A stretch of DNA of 64,000 bases from Welwitschia mirabilis (Eukaryota > Gnetophyta > Gnetopsida > Welwitschiales), in NCBI GenBank assembly GCA_051453625.1, contig JBOZIK010000001.1, forward strand, positions 259,244,651 to 259,308,650, written 5' to 3'. The translations under genes were made by a program, and so were the position numbers. The notes beneath the pieces were generated by a model. That model saw nothing but the letters and a program-made list of their open reading frames with translations, was not told the origin of the DNA and did not search any database. Of the stretch, positions 12,151-24,705 are shown piece after piece; positions within the stretch are counted from its first letter, which is position 1, and each line of letters begins with the position of its first letter.

Positions 12151-13399
12151 TGTTGCACTACCAAATTGTATGTATTTGATAGGGTATTTTGAGTAGTTTT
12201 GTAGGATATTAATCAAGTTTGTACTGAGTTTTGACAATAATGAAGAGCTAAGGCAAATATCACGAAAACATGAAATCTTCATTACATTTAACAACATTTA
12301 AGGTAAATTCCAATACTTCTTATATAATGTAGAGATCCTATAATCAAAGAGGCTGATCTAATATAAGAAACATCTTGATGAAGCCCATCATCTACCTTAT
12401 TATCTAAATGATAGAATAGATGCTAGAAGATGTTATGCTAATTAGGATTTTTACTAGACTAAAATAGTTTTTGAGGTGGATCTTGTAAGATGTGGCATCA
12501 TCTATGATGATATCTAGATGATTTGTAGTATGACATCTAAGAATAACTGCTGATCAAACTTCACCAAATATTCACATGTATTATGCACCCTCTTTTGTAG
12601 TCATTAGGGTTTTATTACATCTATTAGTATTTATTGTTATTAAAGTCCTATTGTAATAAATACCACCTTTACCCTCCACTCTGAATTTATCTTCTTTGGT
12701 ACTAGAAATTCTCAAGAAATTAAAGGGTAGGAGGTCCATCTTTGTTATTACAAAGAGACTTCTTTCTTGATGTTGGGCTATGTATCCTTCATTAAGATTC
12801 TATTATTTTGTAACATACATGTTAATTTAAATTAGTCAGAACTCTATTTCTCTTTTTATAAATTTTTTTATTAACATCTCCCTTATATTTTATGTTACTT
12901 ATGATTTCATAATAGCTTCTTTTATGATATAGATTATGAAGGAAAATTTATTAATATTGATACTAGTAGTTTAGGTACATTGCATCTTATCCCTAGATTA
13001 AAGTTAAATCTTTTTATATTCTATTTAATACACCTAATAGCTGAGGTTGATCTTTGTCTAGTGATGGCTCTCCTTAATTAATCTAGATTATACAGGATCA
13101 ATCTTTATAATAGGTTAACTTGGTAATCAAATAAATGTTGCATTTAGATTAGTTTTGTATTTCATTTGCATAGTGTATTTACTTGCATTATTTTTTTTAC
13201 ATTATTATTTTTCTCTAATTACAAAGTATATAAATATTTCATTTGGAATCAATTCTCTTTTTTCTTGCCTATGCCTTTGATAGATCATGACATTCGAGTC
13301 ACTCCCATGTATATTAGTGTTTTGTATTTTTCAATAGATATTTATGATTGATACAATTTAATAAGAATATAAAAAATTACACAAATACATATTACAACA
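12151..13399 (+). repeat. 5' LTR of the Athila-like element
   Basis: A 1249-base LTR running from TGTTGCACTACC to ATTACAACA. It aligns with the solo LTR at 11291, with the split 3' LTR, and on the opposite strand with 24706-25804, 29160-30266 and 1620-2900. It contains repeats of an ATCATCTAGATGAT-like palindrome around 12381-12535. Open frames within it carry no recognisable protein. Confidence 0.92.
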
Positions 13400-13405
13400 T
13401 CTTAG

Positions 13406-13423
13406 TGGCATTATTGGAAAAAG
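13406..13423 (+). promoter_or_regulatory. Primer-binding site (tRNA-Asp type), decayed
   Basis: TGGCATTATTGGAAAAAG lies six bases after the 5' LTR end. Athila elements prime from tRNA-Asp with a site beginning TGGCGCCGTTGCCGGGGA, and this sequence fits that after C-to-T and G-to-A changes. The reverse element's site at 29136-29155 is closer to the family form, which supports the reading. Confidence 0.75.
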
Positions 13424-14125
13424 TTACTTAAAGTTTGAGGATCATCGTTACTTAGATGAGTAATTTTAATTTCAATTTAAGTAGTTGTTTGTAGTAGAAT
13501 TATATCTTTACAATATAATTATAGATTTTTCTTTCCATATGTTGCTATTTTCATTTCAAAAATAAGGCCTTATCATCTCCATTATTGTCTAGATAATTTG
13601 TAGTGACACGGGTCCATGAAATTAGGGTTTTGCATTTTCATAAGAACTAGGGTTTTTCCTATAATCCCCTCTATCATCTAGATGACTAAAAGGACAACTG
13701 TCTGTTTTTATTCTATATTAGTTTACAACTTTATTTTTCTATATTTTTTATTTTCAAGTTTTTTATCTTCCATCATCTAGGTATATTATCTAAATGATCA
13801 TTGCAATGATGCTTATAGAAATAGAACTAAAATGTTGGACATGGTAAAATTAAGTAAAAAGATGAAGTATTAGAGAAAGGGGATACTAATTAAAGAAAAT
13901 ATCAGAGAATATTTAATTTACTCTGAACTAAACCCAAGTACGCACATCATCGGTATACAAAATATTTCAAGAATTGAATAAGCAGTGTTTTCTGCATTTA
14001 TTATCTTAAAATTTGATTTTTCCAAAGAAAATTTTTTAGAAAAAGGTTTAAAAGTAAATATTTTTACCATAATGTAAGATTCTATGTAGAAACAAAAATA
14101 GGGATCTTTTAAAAATACATCTATC
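13424..14125 (+). other. Leader between primer site and gag, Athila-like element
   Basis: No coding signature. Three copies of the TCATCTAGATGA-like palindrome lie at about 13571-13606, 13674-13685 (perfect) and 13772-13800. Confidence 0.7.
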
Positions 14126-15560
14126 ATGATAAAAACTTCTACTAGTCCTATAAATCTAAATGTTAATGTCACTCTTAAAGAACTAATTACAAATAATAAG
14201 TATGAAATTCAAAATTCTTTTAACCTACCTCCTAATGATGATGTCAAGTTAAGACATTTAAATGCAAATTCTATTTTCAATGGAGAAATTAATGAATATC
14301 CCCTTCAATAGCCAACATTAAATAATTAGTGATTACTTTAGAAAATGATAAAAAATAAATTAATGTTCATACTTACATGGTTATCTTTCCAATCACATTA
14401 AAAGAAAAAGTGAAATTATGGCTAGGACCTATTCCACATAAAAGCTTAAAGACATGGAATCAAGTTTAGAAAGCCTTTATGAAAAGATTTATAAGTAAAA
14501 CAATAATTTAAAAAAAAATAAAGAGGAAACAAATTTCCAATAACAACCTAATAAAGATTATGCACTACTTAATAGTAATTTTGCATAGCAATTCATTCTA
14601 ATTCCATTAATGCTTTTATGTAAGAATAATCAATAGACTATTTATATAGTGGATTAAATAGCCAAATTAAAACCCTATAGATTTTTCATGTGGGAAATGT
14701 TCAATGAATCTCATATTAGACAATGAATAAAGATTATTAGAAGAATTAGTGGAAGTAAGTTAAACATTGCCTAAACCAACATCTAATGGAAATCATCCTA
14801 TAGGTTAATCATAAAAGATCTTAAAGAATTAAAAGAAAAAAAGGAGGAAGTTAAAACAAAAAAGGAACCAATAAATGTAATAAAGGATTTTACAACAATA
14901 ATAGAAAAATACACTTTAATGATTATAGATGCAAAAGTGGTAATTGAAAAGAGTTTGGTTTCAACTTGTGATTTGTATGAAGGCAACTGTCATGTAATAA
15001 AAGAGTGACCTTTATTACAAACTTACAAAGAAAAATTTATGAAGAAGTATATGCGTTTAATCAAAAGTCTTCAAACTTCAAAAAATCAAAATTAGTTTCA
15101 ATCTAAGATGAATGAAGAACTATATTTTTAATCTTGTAAGAATAAATTCTAGAACTTTCAAATAAATTATCCAAATTTTCAATCATATAAAAATATATTT
15201 GATAATGTAAAATTTTAAACAAACGACTCTCACTTCAAATCAAGTACCTTAAATTATAAAGCAAGTTTATTAAGTTCATAAAAATCAAAATATACCTCTT
15301 AAATTTCATTAATGAACTAAGAAAATCTCAAAAAAAGATAAATTCAAACATTGAAAATCTAGTGAATGTTCTTCAAAAAACATTACTTATAAATATAAGA
15401 CCATAAGAATCACTTGTAATACAAACTTTTCCTAATGATAACAAAGTAAGAAAAGATTGTAATGTTGTAACAAGAAGTAGAAATAATAGAACACCTCCTA
15501 TCTATAAGGCTTTAACTTCTAAAAATGATAATAACAATGATGAAAGAGAAGAGGATATTA
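14126..15560 (+). pseudogene. Athila-like gag remnant
   Basis: An open stretch of 61 codons starts at 14126. It reads TLKELITNNKYEIQNSF, then NLPPNDDVKLRHLNAN, and matches the gag start of the reverse element (28699 downward: DLPSSDDVKLKNLNA). Further on come ITLKEKVKLWLGPIPHKSLK and TWNQV, stop, KAFMKRF, the blocks of the gypsy gag capsid domain (family form SLxxxAxxW...W..F..F). A late segment around 15470 reads VTRSRNNRTPPIYKAL. The frame is lost several times after 14311. The protein would have formed the particle shell. No zinc knuckle was seen, which is usual for Athila-type gag. Confidence 0.8.
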
Positions 15561-15839
15561 AATCTTAGAAAATTATATATTATATTCTCCTTTAAGTAAT
15601 AAGATTAACAAAAAAAAAATAAAAATTCTTCTCAATATAAAGTAAAGAAACTTGCTATTCCTTGACTTAATAGATTAAATTTCAATCCTACTTTTGATGA
15701 TCATCTAAAAGACTTAATGTAATATGTGAGCATAAATTTACCCTTTTGAAAACTCTTGTAAGAAAATCCTAAATATTCTAATTTATAGAAATACCTAATT
15801 AGGAGAAAATAAAAACAAACCATACCTAGTAAAATCTTT

Positions 15840-16330
15840 CCATCCTAATCTATAACTAACTTAGTTTTGCAAAAACGTCTAAAATTTAAGGATTCTGGGG
15901 TAGCAATAATTAGTTTCACATTAGAAGGAAATAAAATAATTTAAAAAAACTTAATCGATATAGGAGTGAGTGTTAACATTATACCTTTATACATTTATCA
16001 AAGACTTAGTTGGAAAACTAGAATTCGGCCTACACATATTATCTTAGAATTAAAAGTTACATTAACAAAGAATTCTTTAAGAGTAATAAAAGATTTGGTG
16101 ATTTAAATTCAGAAGGGATTCTATCCATTAGATGTGGTTGTGATTAAAGTTAGGCATAATGGAGTATGCACTACTTCCAGGTATAACATTTTGTGTAATA
16201 GCCTATTGCATTATTCATATAAGAACTAGAATGATAAAGTATTACTTAAGAAATAAGAAATTTACCATTAGAGTTTTTGATGCCACTAAAAAAGATCTAG
16301 GTGATAAGTAGGATGTAAAAGAATAAATTA
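15840..16330 (+). pseudogene. Athila-like retropepsin remnant
   Basis: The block LIDIGVSVNIIPLYIYQRLS starts at about 15950. It corresponds to the aspartic protease motif D-[ST]-G-A followed by SVNxMPxxxY in this lineage. The central residue is Ile and the last is Val, so the site is inactive. Downstream blocks RPTHIILELK, YPLDVVVI and FTIRVFDATKKDLGDK match the reverse element at 27390-27800 almost in step. Protease would cut the Gag-Pol polyprotein. Confidence 0.8.
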
Positions 16331-16879
16331 AGCTAAAGTTATTTTTATAGCATCATCCACTTAAAGAGAGATGACTAATGCTTCAAAAGCCTATCTTATA
16401 TGATGATCGACTTAAAGCAGAAAATTTGAAATCTTTTGATCATGATTAAATCAACTATGATTATTTATGAACTAGCTATTTTACTTAGGAGAATAAAGAA
16501 AATAAAACTATAATCTATAAAGAAATCCAACATCATCCACTCTTATCATCCCCACGATGGTTCAAAATTATATCCAACTCTGAAAAAAATTAATAGAAAC
16601 TAAAAATTTAAATTTAAATCTAAAAGCTTTATATAGTAGACTAAAAAACATCTTTCTATGTGATGATTAAAATATTATTAATAATAAATAAGAGTATTTT
16701 TCCTCAATAAGAATAAATTTTAATCTCACTTTTGAATTCTAAGATTAATGTGTTTTCTTTGATCAACAAAGATTTAATAGTCATTCCTATTTTTACTATT
16801 CAACATAAAATATATGTTGAGTATAATGTAAAACCTGTCAGGTAACCCTAACATAGAATAAATATAGATCTTAAACAAA

Positions 16880-17560
16880 AAATGAAATTATTAAATTAAT
16901 AGATGATAAAACTATTTAGCCATATCTAAGATTGTGTGGATAACACCTTTAATGATAGTATCTAAGAAATGAGGGAAGTGGAGAATGTGTATTGATTTTA
17001 GGTAGCTTAAAGAAGTAAGAAAGAAAGACCATTGCCCTTTATCTTTTATTAGCCAAATACTTGATATAATCTAAGGAAATTCCTTTTATTACTTTCTTAA
17101 TTGGTATAGTGGTATTAATTAGGTTTGTATAGCTAGTGAGGGTTAAGAAAAAATAACTTCCACTTTATTGTTTAAAACATTTGCCTTTAGATGCATGCTT
17201 TTTGAACTTTGTAATACCCTGGTATTTTATAATGTGCAACTATAAGTATTGTTTCTAATATGTTAGAGGATTTAATTGAATTCTTTATGAATGAATTCTC
17301 AATATTTGGTGAAAGCTTTCAATAAATTTCAGAAAAATTAGAGAAAGTCCTTAATGAATACATTAAGAGTGGCCTATATATAAGTTGGGAGAAGAGTTTC
17401 TTTTTATTAATAATGGAATTGTCTTAGATAACCACCTTTTTAGTAAGGAAATTAGGATGAAAGCTAATAAAGTATGTATCAGTAAAAGCCTAACTCCTCT
17501 AACAAATGCAAAACAAGTTTAATCTTTTCTTGTCATTGTTTTTATCATTATTTTATTTAG
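16880..17560 (+). pseudogene. Athila-like reverse transcriptase remnant
   Basis: The block GKWRMCIDFR at about 16974-17006 (frames mixed) corresponds to the W-R-M-C-I-D-Y-R motif of gypsy RT. It is followed by KKDHCPLSFISQILD. Later blocks read LGEEFLFINNGIVLDNHLFS and LTPLTNAKQV, which match the RT thumb and connection of Athila elements. The YxDD active site region, expected near 17250, cannot be read clearly. The gene carries many stops. Confidence 0.8.
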
Positions 17561-17629
17561 GATTATGCTAAAATTTATAAATTCCTTTACTTATTACTTG
17601 AAAAAGAAGCTAAAATTAAATGGAATTAA

Positions 17630-18080
17630 TATTGTTAGCTTGCTTTTGAAGCACTTAAAGATAAAATCTCTTCCACACCTATTGTAATAGGATCTAATCG
17701 AAATAAATATTTTCAATTAATGTGTGATGCTAGTAATATTACTGTGGGTAGGATTCTTAGATTAAAGTATGAAAATTATTCTAAAATTATATATTACCAT
17801 AACAAAACTTTGTCTAAATCTTAAACAAATTATACTATTATTGAGAAAGAAATATTAGCCTTAATCTTTTGCCTCAATAATCTTTGAGACTACTTTTTAG
17901 TCTTTTATGTGAATGTTCATATTAACCATGTAGCTATTAGATACCTCGTGATCAAAAAATATTTTATTGCTAAACTCATTAGATAGATCATCCTTATATA
18001 ATAAGTTCATCTCACAATTATTGATAAAGTAGGAAAACATAATATTATAGCAGATCATTTTTTACATCTTTATTCTTCTC
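17630..18080 (+). pseudogene. Athila-like RNase H remnant
   Basis: One frame reads FEALKDKISSTPIVIGSNRN, then FQLMCDASNITVG, NYTIIEKEILALIFCLNN, VNVHINHVAIRYL and NIIADHFLHL. These are the family's blocks with catalytic Asp (CDAS), Glu (EKE) and a lost third Asp, since HINH replaces YTDH. This is one of the best preserved stretches of the element. Confidence 0.85.
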
Positions 18081-18219
18081 TTCATGATCTTATAATTAAT
18101 GATTCTTTACTAGATAAACATATTTTTATCATATCTTATACTCATCTTTCCTCTTACTATGCTAACATCATTAATTATTTTATTACCATGATAACACCAC
18201 AACATTGAAGTCATCATCA

Positions 18220-19400
18220 AAATAAATCTTTTCTATATATGATAAATGATTATAAATGGATAAAGCCTCATCTTTATCATAGGTGCAAGGACCAAATCAT
18301 GAGAAAGTATGTGTTTGAATGGAAAGAATTATACACCTTTATCTTTGCCATGGTGGTGTTTGTAGAGGTTATTTTAGTGGATAGAAGATAGTAATGAAAA
18401 TTCTTTACTCTAGTTTTTATTAGCCTAATTATTTTAGGACTCTTTTGATTTTGCAAGAAGGTCTGATGCTTGTCAATATTATGGTAGCCTAGTCTTTTTC
18501 CTCAAGATATGCCCCTTAAATCTATTCTTGAATATTAACCTTTTAATTTTTAGAGAATAAATTTTATATATCATATTAAATCATGTTCTATTAATAAGAA
18601 TTATATTTTAGTGGTTGCTGATTATTTTACTAAACAGAATGAAGCTATTCCTACTTTTTTGAATGATGCCTAAACTATTTCAAATTTTATTAGAACTCAT
18701 ATTTTGCAATTTTTTGGTTTTTCTAGAATTATCATTACTAATTTAAAAAGTTATTTTATAAATCATATTTTTAAAAAACTTATTTTAAATTAAACATAGA
18801 GTAACTTATGCTTATCATCCACAAGCGAATGGTCAAAATGAAAATGAAAAAAGAGGAATAAATAAAATGATTTAAAAACTTGTCTCTAGTAATAAGAAAT
18901 CTTGGGATTTTATGCTTAACAATGTTCTTTGGCTTATCCTACTACTTGGTATAATTCTCTTGGTTTTCACCTTATAAACTTGTATATGAAACAATTCGTA
19001 TTTTACTAGTTAATGTTTGTTATGACTCTTATCGCTCTTTCAATCAATTTGATCTTGTATATGTTCATTAAATTATTAAAAATAGATTAGTCTAACTTAA
19101 TCATTTAGATATACATCATCAAATCATACATAAAGCCTAAGATAACTTTAAACATAATAAAAAGTTAATTCATAAAAAAGTTTAAACCTGGTTGAGTTGT
19201 TCTTTTATATAATACTAGAATTCATTTTCTATACAATAACTTGACCTCTAAATGAATAAATCCTTATCTTATAGAGAATGTATATTATAATGGCTCCATT
19301 GAAATGTTTATCTTAAACACTAGGAGAATTTAGAAAGTTAATGGAAAAAGGTTGAAAATATATGATAAACCCTTCACTGCAACCTTTAACATGATAGAAT
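18220..19400 (+). pseudogene. Athila-like integrase remnant
   Basis: Blocks in order are DYKWIKPHLYHRCKDQIMRK (zinc-binding end), MPLKSILEY, NYILVVADYFTKQNEAIPT (core, matching VAVDYVSKWVEAIPT in the family), YHPQANGQ-like sequence at about 18815, KPG then VVLLYNTRIHFL, and KVNGKRLKIYDKPF at the C-terminus. Integrase inserts the cDNA copy into the genome. The catalytic D-D-E cannot be fully checked because of frameshifts. The reverse element keeps only the last few codons of this gene. Confidence 0.85.
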
Positions 19401-21061
19401 CAATTGTCTTAGAGGTTTTCCTTGATGAGAAGGACTTCTCCCTATAATTGTCTAAATTTTCTCTTAACATATTCATCTAATGAATGTTATGTTATCACTT
19501 GATCTTTTTTAACTTAACTTATGTATTTAGTTTACAAAGTTTTCATGATCATTATTTGTACATAGGAATTTTATAATGATATGATTTGATTCACATAATC
19601 TTAAGATGTTCATATGTCTCTAAACTTTACTTTGAAGGAAAATGCTCTGGTTCTTATGTTTTTGTTAATGGTATGATGTCTCTGATTATTTAGGAATGCT
19701 CTTTTCTATCTTCCATTTCACTTATTTGCCTTCGTCTTTTAGAGTATGTGATCATGTTAAATTTTTTTTTTTAAAAAAAAAAAAAAAAGAAGGAAGAGAG
19801 AAAGAAAAAATAATAACCATGATCTATTGTATCTATGCTAAAATAGATGGTTGTCCTACTACATTAAGGTAAAATATTTCAAAACAAATCTTTCATAGTA
19901 TTTATAGCCATGGGAATTCCATTAGGAGGTTAGTTTACCATGCCTCATAGGTTCTTACTTCTTTAACTATGGTTGCACTCCCCTTATCATAGAAAGTATT
20001 AATAAAACTTTAATGCTATAGAATTAGTGGTGTTCTAGGCATTATCAGAATAATTAATTACTTCCTAAACTCTTATTATTTCCACATGATCATTTTACTT
20101 TTAAGGATCTAGATCTATTTTAATATGCAAGTAGCTGAGTTCATTTTTAGTTAGTTTTTATTCTCATCAATCATTATTTAGAGCAGTTCATCTTTGGTGT
20201 TGTTATAATCATTGTCTTTTCAAGTGGAACTTTATGGAATTAGTACATTTTTTAATAAATATTTACTTAAGTAACTTTATCATGTCTTCTAAAAGGGTTT
20301 GCTAGGTTAGTATTTAGGGTAGGTATGCTATCTCCTTTATGTTACTAGTTTTCTATTTTTATTTTTTTTATTTGGTTATTTGATTAATCATTTCAAAAAG
20401 TTATTTTCATAATTTTTCATCATTATTTTAGCATTTTATCACTTAATATTTTCTTTATTATTATTTTTATTTTCACTCATGTTGTGTTATTAATAAAAGT
20501 TAACTTTGTTTTAGCATTTTAACTAGATGATATTCTGTTTAATTTAGACAACGTTCTTTATGATTTTCATGATGTTCTTTTGTAGTATTTTAAAGTTCTA
20601 CATATTTTTTATGATCATTTTTTAGTTTATGTATATTTTTCTATTTTTTTTTTGTTAAGCCTTTTCTTACTTAGTAGATTTTCATCATCTTATCTTTTTA
20701 ATATTTAGAGTTTTTCTAGTTTTTGATCCTTATTCATCATGATTTTCCATCATTTTCTATCTTTTGGATTTCCTAAAAAATTCTAATACTTTTATGCCGA
20801 TATTTAAGTGTCACGTTCACATTTTTTCTTTTCTTATAAATTTACAGGTTTATGTTTAATAAAATATTTGAAAGATATTGGATTACTTGAAATCCCAAAT
20901 TGTTATAATTATCATGTTCTTGAAATGTTGTATTATTGAGTTACAATATGAATATTGTTTTAAGAGAATGTTGGTACTTAATCTTTATATGCTCTTGTGA
21001 TGGAAATAATATATTTTATTACTTATGCAGTTGAAAGTAAATGTTGAATTGAATATTTACT
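19401..21061 (+). other. Long spacer after integrase
   Basis: No gene recognised. A conserved block at about 19905-19985 (from ATAGCCATGGGAATTCCATT to GGTTGCACTCCCC) reappears in reverse at 26700-26795, so it is a fixed part of this family's 3' region. A long T/A run lies at 19769-19788. Confidence 0.7.
19769..19788. repeat. Homopolymer T then A run
   Basis: About ten T followed directly by about sixteen A. It is a simple low-complexity tract inside the Athila-like spacer. The matching place in the reverse element also has a poly-T run (about 26862-26875). Confidence 0.8.
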
Positions 21062-21161
21062 NNNNNNNNNNNNNNNNNNNNNNNNNNNNNNNNNNNNNNN
21101 NNNNNNNNNNNNNNNNNNNNNNNNNNNNNNNNNNNNNNNNNNNNNNNNNNNNNNNNNNNNN
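21062..21161. other. Assembly gap (100 N)
   Basis: Exactly 100 N, so probably of unknown true length. It lies directly before the first of two primer-site-like sequences. Confidence 0.99.
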
Positions 21162-21290
21162 TTTTGGTATCAGAGCGATAAAGTAAGTCTTGAAGTTTCA
21201 ACTTAAATTTTAGGGTATTACATTTTGGTATCAGAGTGTAAACTATTAAAGTTTGCAACTGTTAAAATTTTGGACGTTTCATTAAGTCTA
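21162..21290 (+). repeat. Tandem unit with two iMet-type primer-site-like motifs
   Basis: TTTTGGTATCAGAGC at 21162-21176 and TTTTGGTATCAGAG at 21222-21235 both fit the primer site for initiator tRNA-Met used by most plant LTR elements. Each is followed by an AAGTTT..CAACT block, so about 60 bases are duplicated. The second is preceded by GGGTATTACA, which resembles an LTR 3' end. The Athila-like element uses a different primer tRNA, so this looks like a fragment of a foreign LTR element inserted in its spacer. Confidence 0.6.
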
Positions 21291-22140
21291 ACATATTTAG
21301 TTGACATTTTCATTTTTTAAAACCTATTAAAGTCTTATCATCCACCTAGTCATTTAGATAATAAGGCAAGTAATAACCTAAGATTTTCTGAGAATCATCC
21401 TAGGGTTGTTTTTTAGATGATATGACTAGATGATAATTCATGGTCTAAACTTCTTTTCCACCATTTTGCTTCATTCTTACACCATTTCTCTCCATTCTTT
21501 CATGAGCTATGTATCACATTAGGGCCTATTAATGTTATGTATCTTGCACTAGCTGATTTCACACCCTAGATCATGAGATTTTATTAGATTTATCAATATA
21601 AAGTATGTTTTCTACTCCCTTATTATTTTTTCCACTCATTTATCATCTTTTAATATATAGTTTTCATGTATATTGTTTAGTTTTTTATTCTTTTCAATTT
21701 GATGCTTAAAAATCTAATTTTCATTGAGTATTTTGTAAGATATCTAATTTTTGTGTGTTCTACAAGGTAGAACTAGTTTGTTATCTTTGCAACTTATTTT
21801 ATCAAAAATCATAAGCCAAAACATAATGGTCCTTATAGGTAAATTAATAAGTGTAATGAGCTCTATGCTTCTAATAGACTACATTTTTAATCTGAGTGCT
21901 TTCATTTTTGACTTTTTGTGGGGCCCACCTATTTTATACCTTTTCATTTTTCTCATGTTTTATACTTTTTCCCTGCATGACTAGATAGTACAAGATATTA
22001 ATTCTCTTAAGAGGAGGTAAGACATATTTTTTATGGTTTTTACATAAAAAGTAATTTCTAGGGTTGATTTGAGATTTACATAAAACATATTTTTATTAAT
22101 TTCCACTTGATCTCATGTAATGTGCTTTACATTTGTGATT
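21291..22140 (+). other. Spacer before env-like region
   Basis: No protein family recognised. TCATCTAGATGA-like motifs lie at about 21345-21440. A 77-codon open frame at 21751-21984 is rich in Leu, Ile and Phe but resembles no protein I know. Confidence 0.55.
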
Positions 22141-23345
22141 GATTAGGCCACATAGATAATGAGGTAGATAGGCTAAGGCTAAGGTCGAGTCCAAGCTATT
22201 AAAGTAGGAGGTGGATCTATTAGTTCCACGTGTGATTAAGAATGCAGAGCCCATGCATTTACCACGTTGATAAGCCTAATTACTCTCTATTCAATTAGCT
22301 TCTATCTGAGTAGAGTGATACTTTTTCATAAGTAGAAGTGATCTTAAGATAGACCAAAGATTAACTGAGCTATAGATTAAATGAATTATGGATGTGCATG
22401 AATTCTCTTATGCCTATAATACAAGAGAGTTCTATGACTCTATGCACATTAAGAGGTAATTTGATGCTAATAACTCCTCGGTTGATATGATTATAGGTAT
22501 GATTCTAAACCATGAGATATTTATTCTCCCATGTCACATTGCCATAGTTACTAAGTTTGGTGATATTGGAAGCACACATTTATTCATTTGGTGGTATAGA
22601 GGAGCACCATGCTTATTGTGTAGTATTAGATATATTAATCAACGTTACTAGTAATAGGCGAATATTTTTGATAATGCATTTATTACCTACCTATCAAATT
22701 CTACATAAAGGTTAATTTATAATATTAGCTTATCTTTTCCTGATAGTTATACCATGTTAGCACAAGGGAAGCAGATACACCTTCTGACACTTATCTAGAG
22801 GAGACTCAAGATGATGATTAAGGCTCATTAGTTATAAACTCTAAAAGATTAATGTCTCTTTTCAATTCTGTTTAGATGCTTCAATATACCTAATCCTTTA
22901 GATAAGCAAATACTTACATATCTTCAGACATCATGTTATTATTTACAAGACATGGACATCTAGATAATAGAATATGTAGAGAGACCTCAAGTATAGAGAT
23001 CTACAATTGGTATGATACTTAAGTAGGTAGAGGATCTCTTGGTTGACATAGCATAGGGATTTAGAGAGGCTATGGATGAAGGCTTCACTAAGCTACATCA
23101 AAGAATATTCACTATTGAAGGAGAAGTTAAACATGTCAAGGAGTAGTTGACTGATGTGTATGATCACATATTATGCATTAGGTATGGTGTAATGATTAAC
23201 ATCCCAAAGGTAGTTAGAGTATAGGAAGATGAGACTACGCAGTCCATTACAATAGTTTTTTACCCTTATTTTCCCGTAGAGCTTAAGCATCCTCCATCTT
23301 CTCTACCTACAACTGAGCCTATTGCATATTAGGAGTTTATTTTAG
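22141..23345 (+). pseudogene. Env-like 3' ORF remnant of the Athila-like element
   Basis: Short frames give KAKVESKLLK, YAYNTREFYDSMHIK and a run reading MIIGMILNHEIFILPCHIA. The block around REFY followed by a short hydrophilic turn is typical of the extra 3' ORF of Athila and SIRE elements, often annotated as putative plant transposon protein. Near the end, AMDEGFTKLHQRIFTIEGEV is a heptad-like segment (about 23068-23130) followed by a Pro/Ser-rich tail. The function of such ORFs is unproven. The frame is broken by many stops. Confidence 0.6.
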
Positions 23346-23364
23346 CATGATGAGGGGAGTGATA

Positions 23365-23416
23365 TATTATATTATATTATATTATATTATATTATATTAT
23401 ATTATATTATATTATA
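23365..23416. repeat. (ATTAT)n microsatellite
   Basis: About ten copies of the pentamer ATTAT, nearly perfect. It follows the env-like ORF. It gives rise to a meaningless frame of repeating Ile, Tyr and Leu. Confidence 0.95.
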
Positions 23417-23916
23417 TATCTTCCTTCCATTGTTTATACTTAAAAATTATGATTTTATATAGATTTCATTTTTTAGGTATCATTATTGTATTCAGTTTTA
23501 TTTTTAAGAAATTATGTATATCATTTACATAGTATTAATACATTTCATGATGATGATTTTTGTTATGTTATGCATAATTATTTTGATGATATGTTATATA
23601 ATTGAATGGGAGGCTATTAATTTTGTTAATTTTTAATGTTTATCTTTTTGTAAAAAAATTTGCAGACTTCTATTTTATAAGAATATTTTTTGAGCCTGTT
23701 ATCCCCTTCATCCTTTGAATGATAACTAGGATAATAGTATGGACACTTACTCTTCCGAGGTAAAATGTGTAGTTATCTATTTTTAACATTTTCATTCTAG
23801 ATTTAAATATTTTTAAGAATATTTCTAAGTTTATTTTTCAATTTCCTAGTTGATTTATTTTTAGTTAATTTGACTTATGATTATGATTATTTGCCTAGTT
23901 TTATTATGAACTAATA
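23417..23916 (+). other. Region between env-like ORF and polypurine tract
   Basis: No gene. A block at about 23695-23745 (GCCTGTTATCCCCTTCATCC) matches the reverse element at about 26035-26055 (complement), so it is native family sequence. Confidence 0.65.
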
Positions 23917-23933
23917 AGAATAAGTGAGGGGTT
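23917..23933 (+). promoter_or_regulatory. Polypurine tract of the Athila-like element
   Basis: The purine-rich stretch AGAATAAGTGAGGGGTT sits directly before the 3' LTR start at 23934, where plus-strand DNA synthesis is primed. Confidence 0.6.
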
Positions 23934-24705
23934 TGTTTCACTACCAAAATAGGTATATTTGATAAGGTATTTTAAGTAGTTTTATAAGATATTACATAAG
24001 CTTATTTGAGTTTTAATGATAATGAATAACTAAGACAAATATTACAAAAAACATGAAATCTTCAATACATTTGATAACATTTAAGGCAAATTATAATACT
24101 TTCTATATAAAGTAGAAATCATGTAATCAAAGAGGCTAATCTAATATAAGAAACATTTTTATGAAATTTTTTGTCTATCTTATTGTCTAAATGATAGAAG
24201 AAGTTATGCTAACTATAATGCTTACTAAAATAAACTATTAACTAATGTGGATCTTGTATGATATGGCATTGTATCATGTGATGTCTAGATGACCAGTAGG
24301 ATGACACTTAAGAATAATTATTTATTAAACTTCATCTAAAATTTACCATGTATTATGTACCTCCTTATGCAATCATTAGGATTCTACTATGTCTATTAGT
24401 AGTTACTATTTTTAGATTCTTGTTTGTAATAAATGCCTCCTTTACCATCAAATCTCATTTTATCCTTTTTAGCATTAGAAATTCTTGTGATAGAAGATAC
24501 AAGGGTAGGAGATCCGTCCTTGTTATTATAAAGAGACATCTTCCTTAGTGTTGGGCTATATATTCTTCATTAAGATGCTACTACTTTGTAACATAAATGT
24601 TAGGTTAAATTAATAAAACTTTATTTCTCTTTTTATATTTTTTGTTATGTGCATCTCCCTTATGGTTTATGTTGCTTATGATTTTATAAGAGCTTCATTT
24701 GTGAT
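23934..24705 (+). repeat. 3' LTR of the Athila-like element, first part
   Basis: It starts TGTTTCACTACC and follows the 5' LTR from its first base to about base 770, then stops at the duplication GTGAT (24701-24705), where a reverse element is inserted. The rest of this LTR resumes at 30272. Confidence 0.9.

Noticed and set aside
12146-13404. 12151-13399 as a second solo LTR
   Set aside because: ATCAT on its left does not match the bases right of 13399, but it matches 30686-30690, and a primer site follows. It is the 5' LTR of a full element.
23347-23532. 61-codon frame of repeating Ile, Tyr and Leu
   Set aside because: It is the translation of the (ATTAT)n microsatellite.
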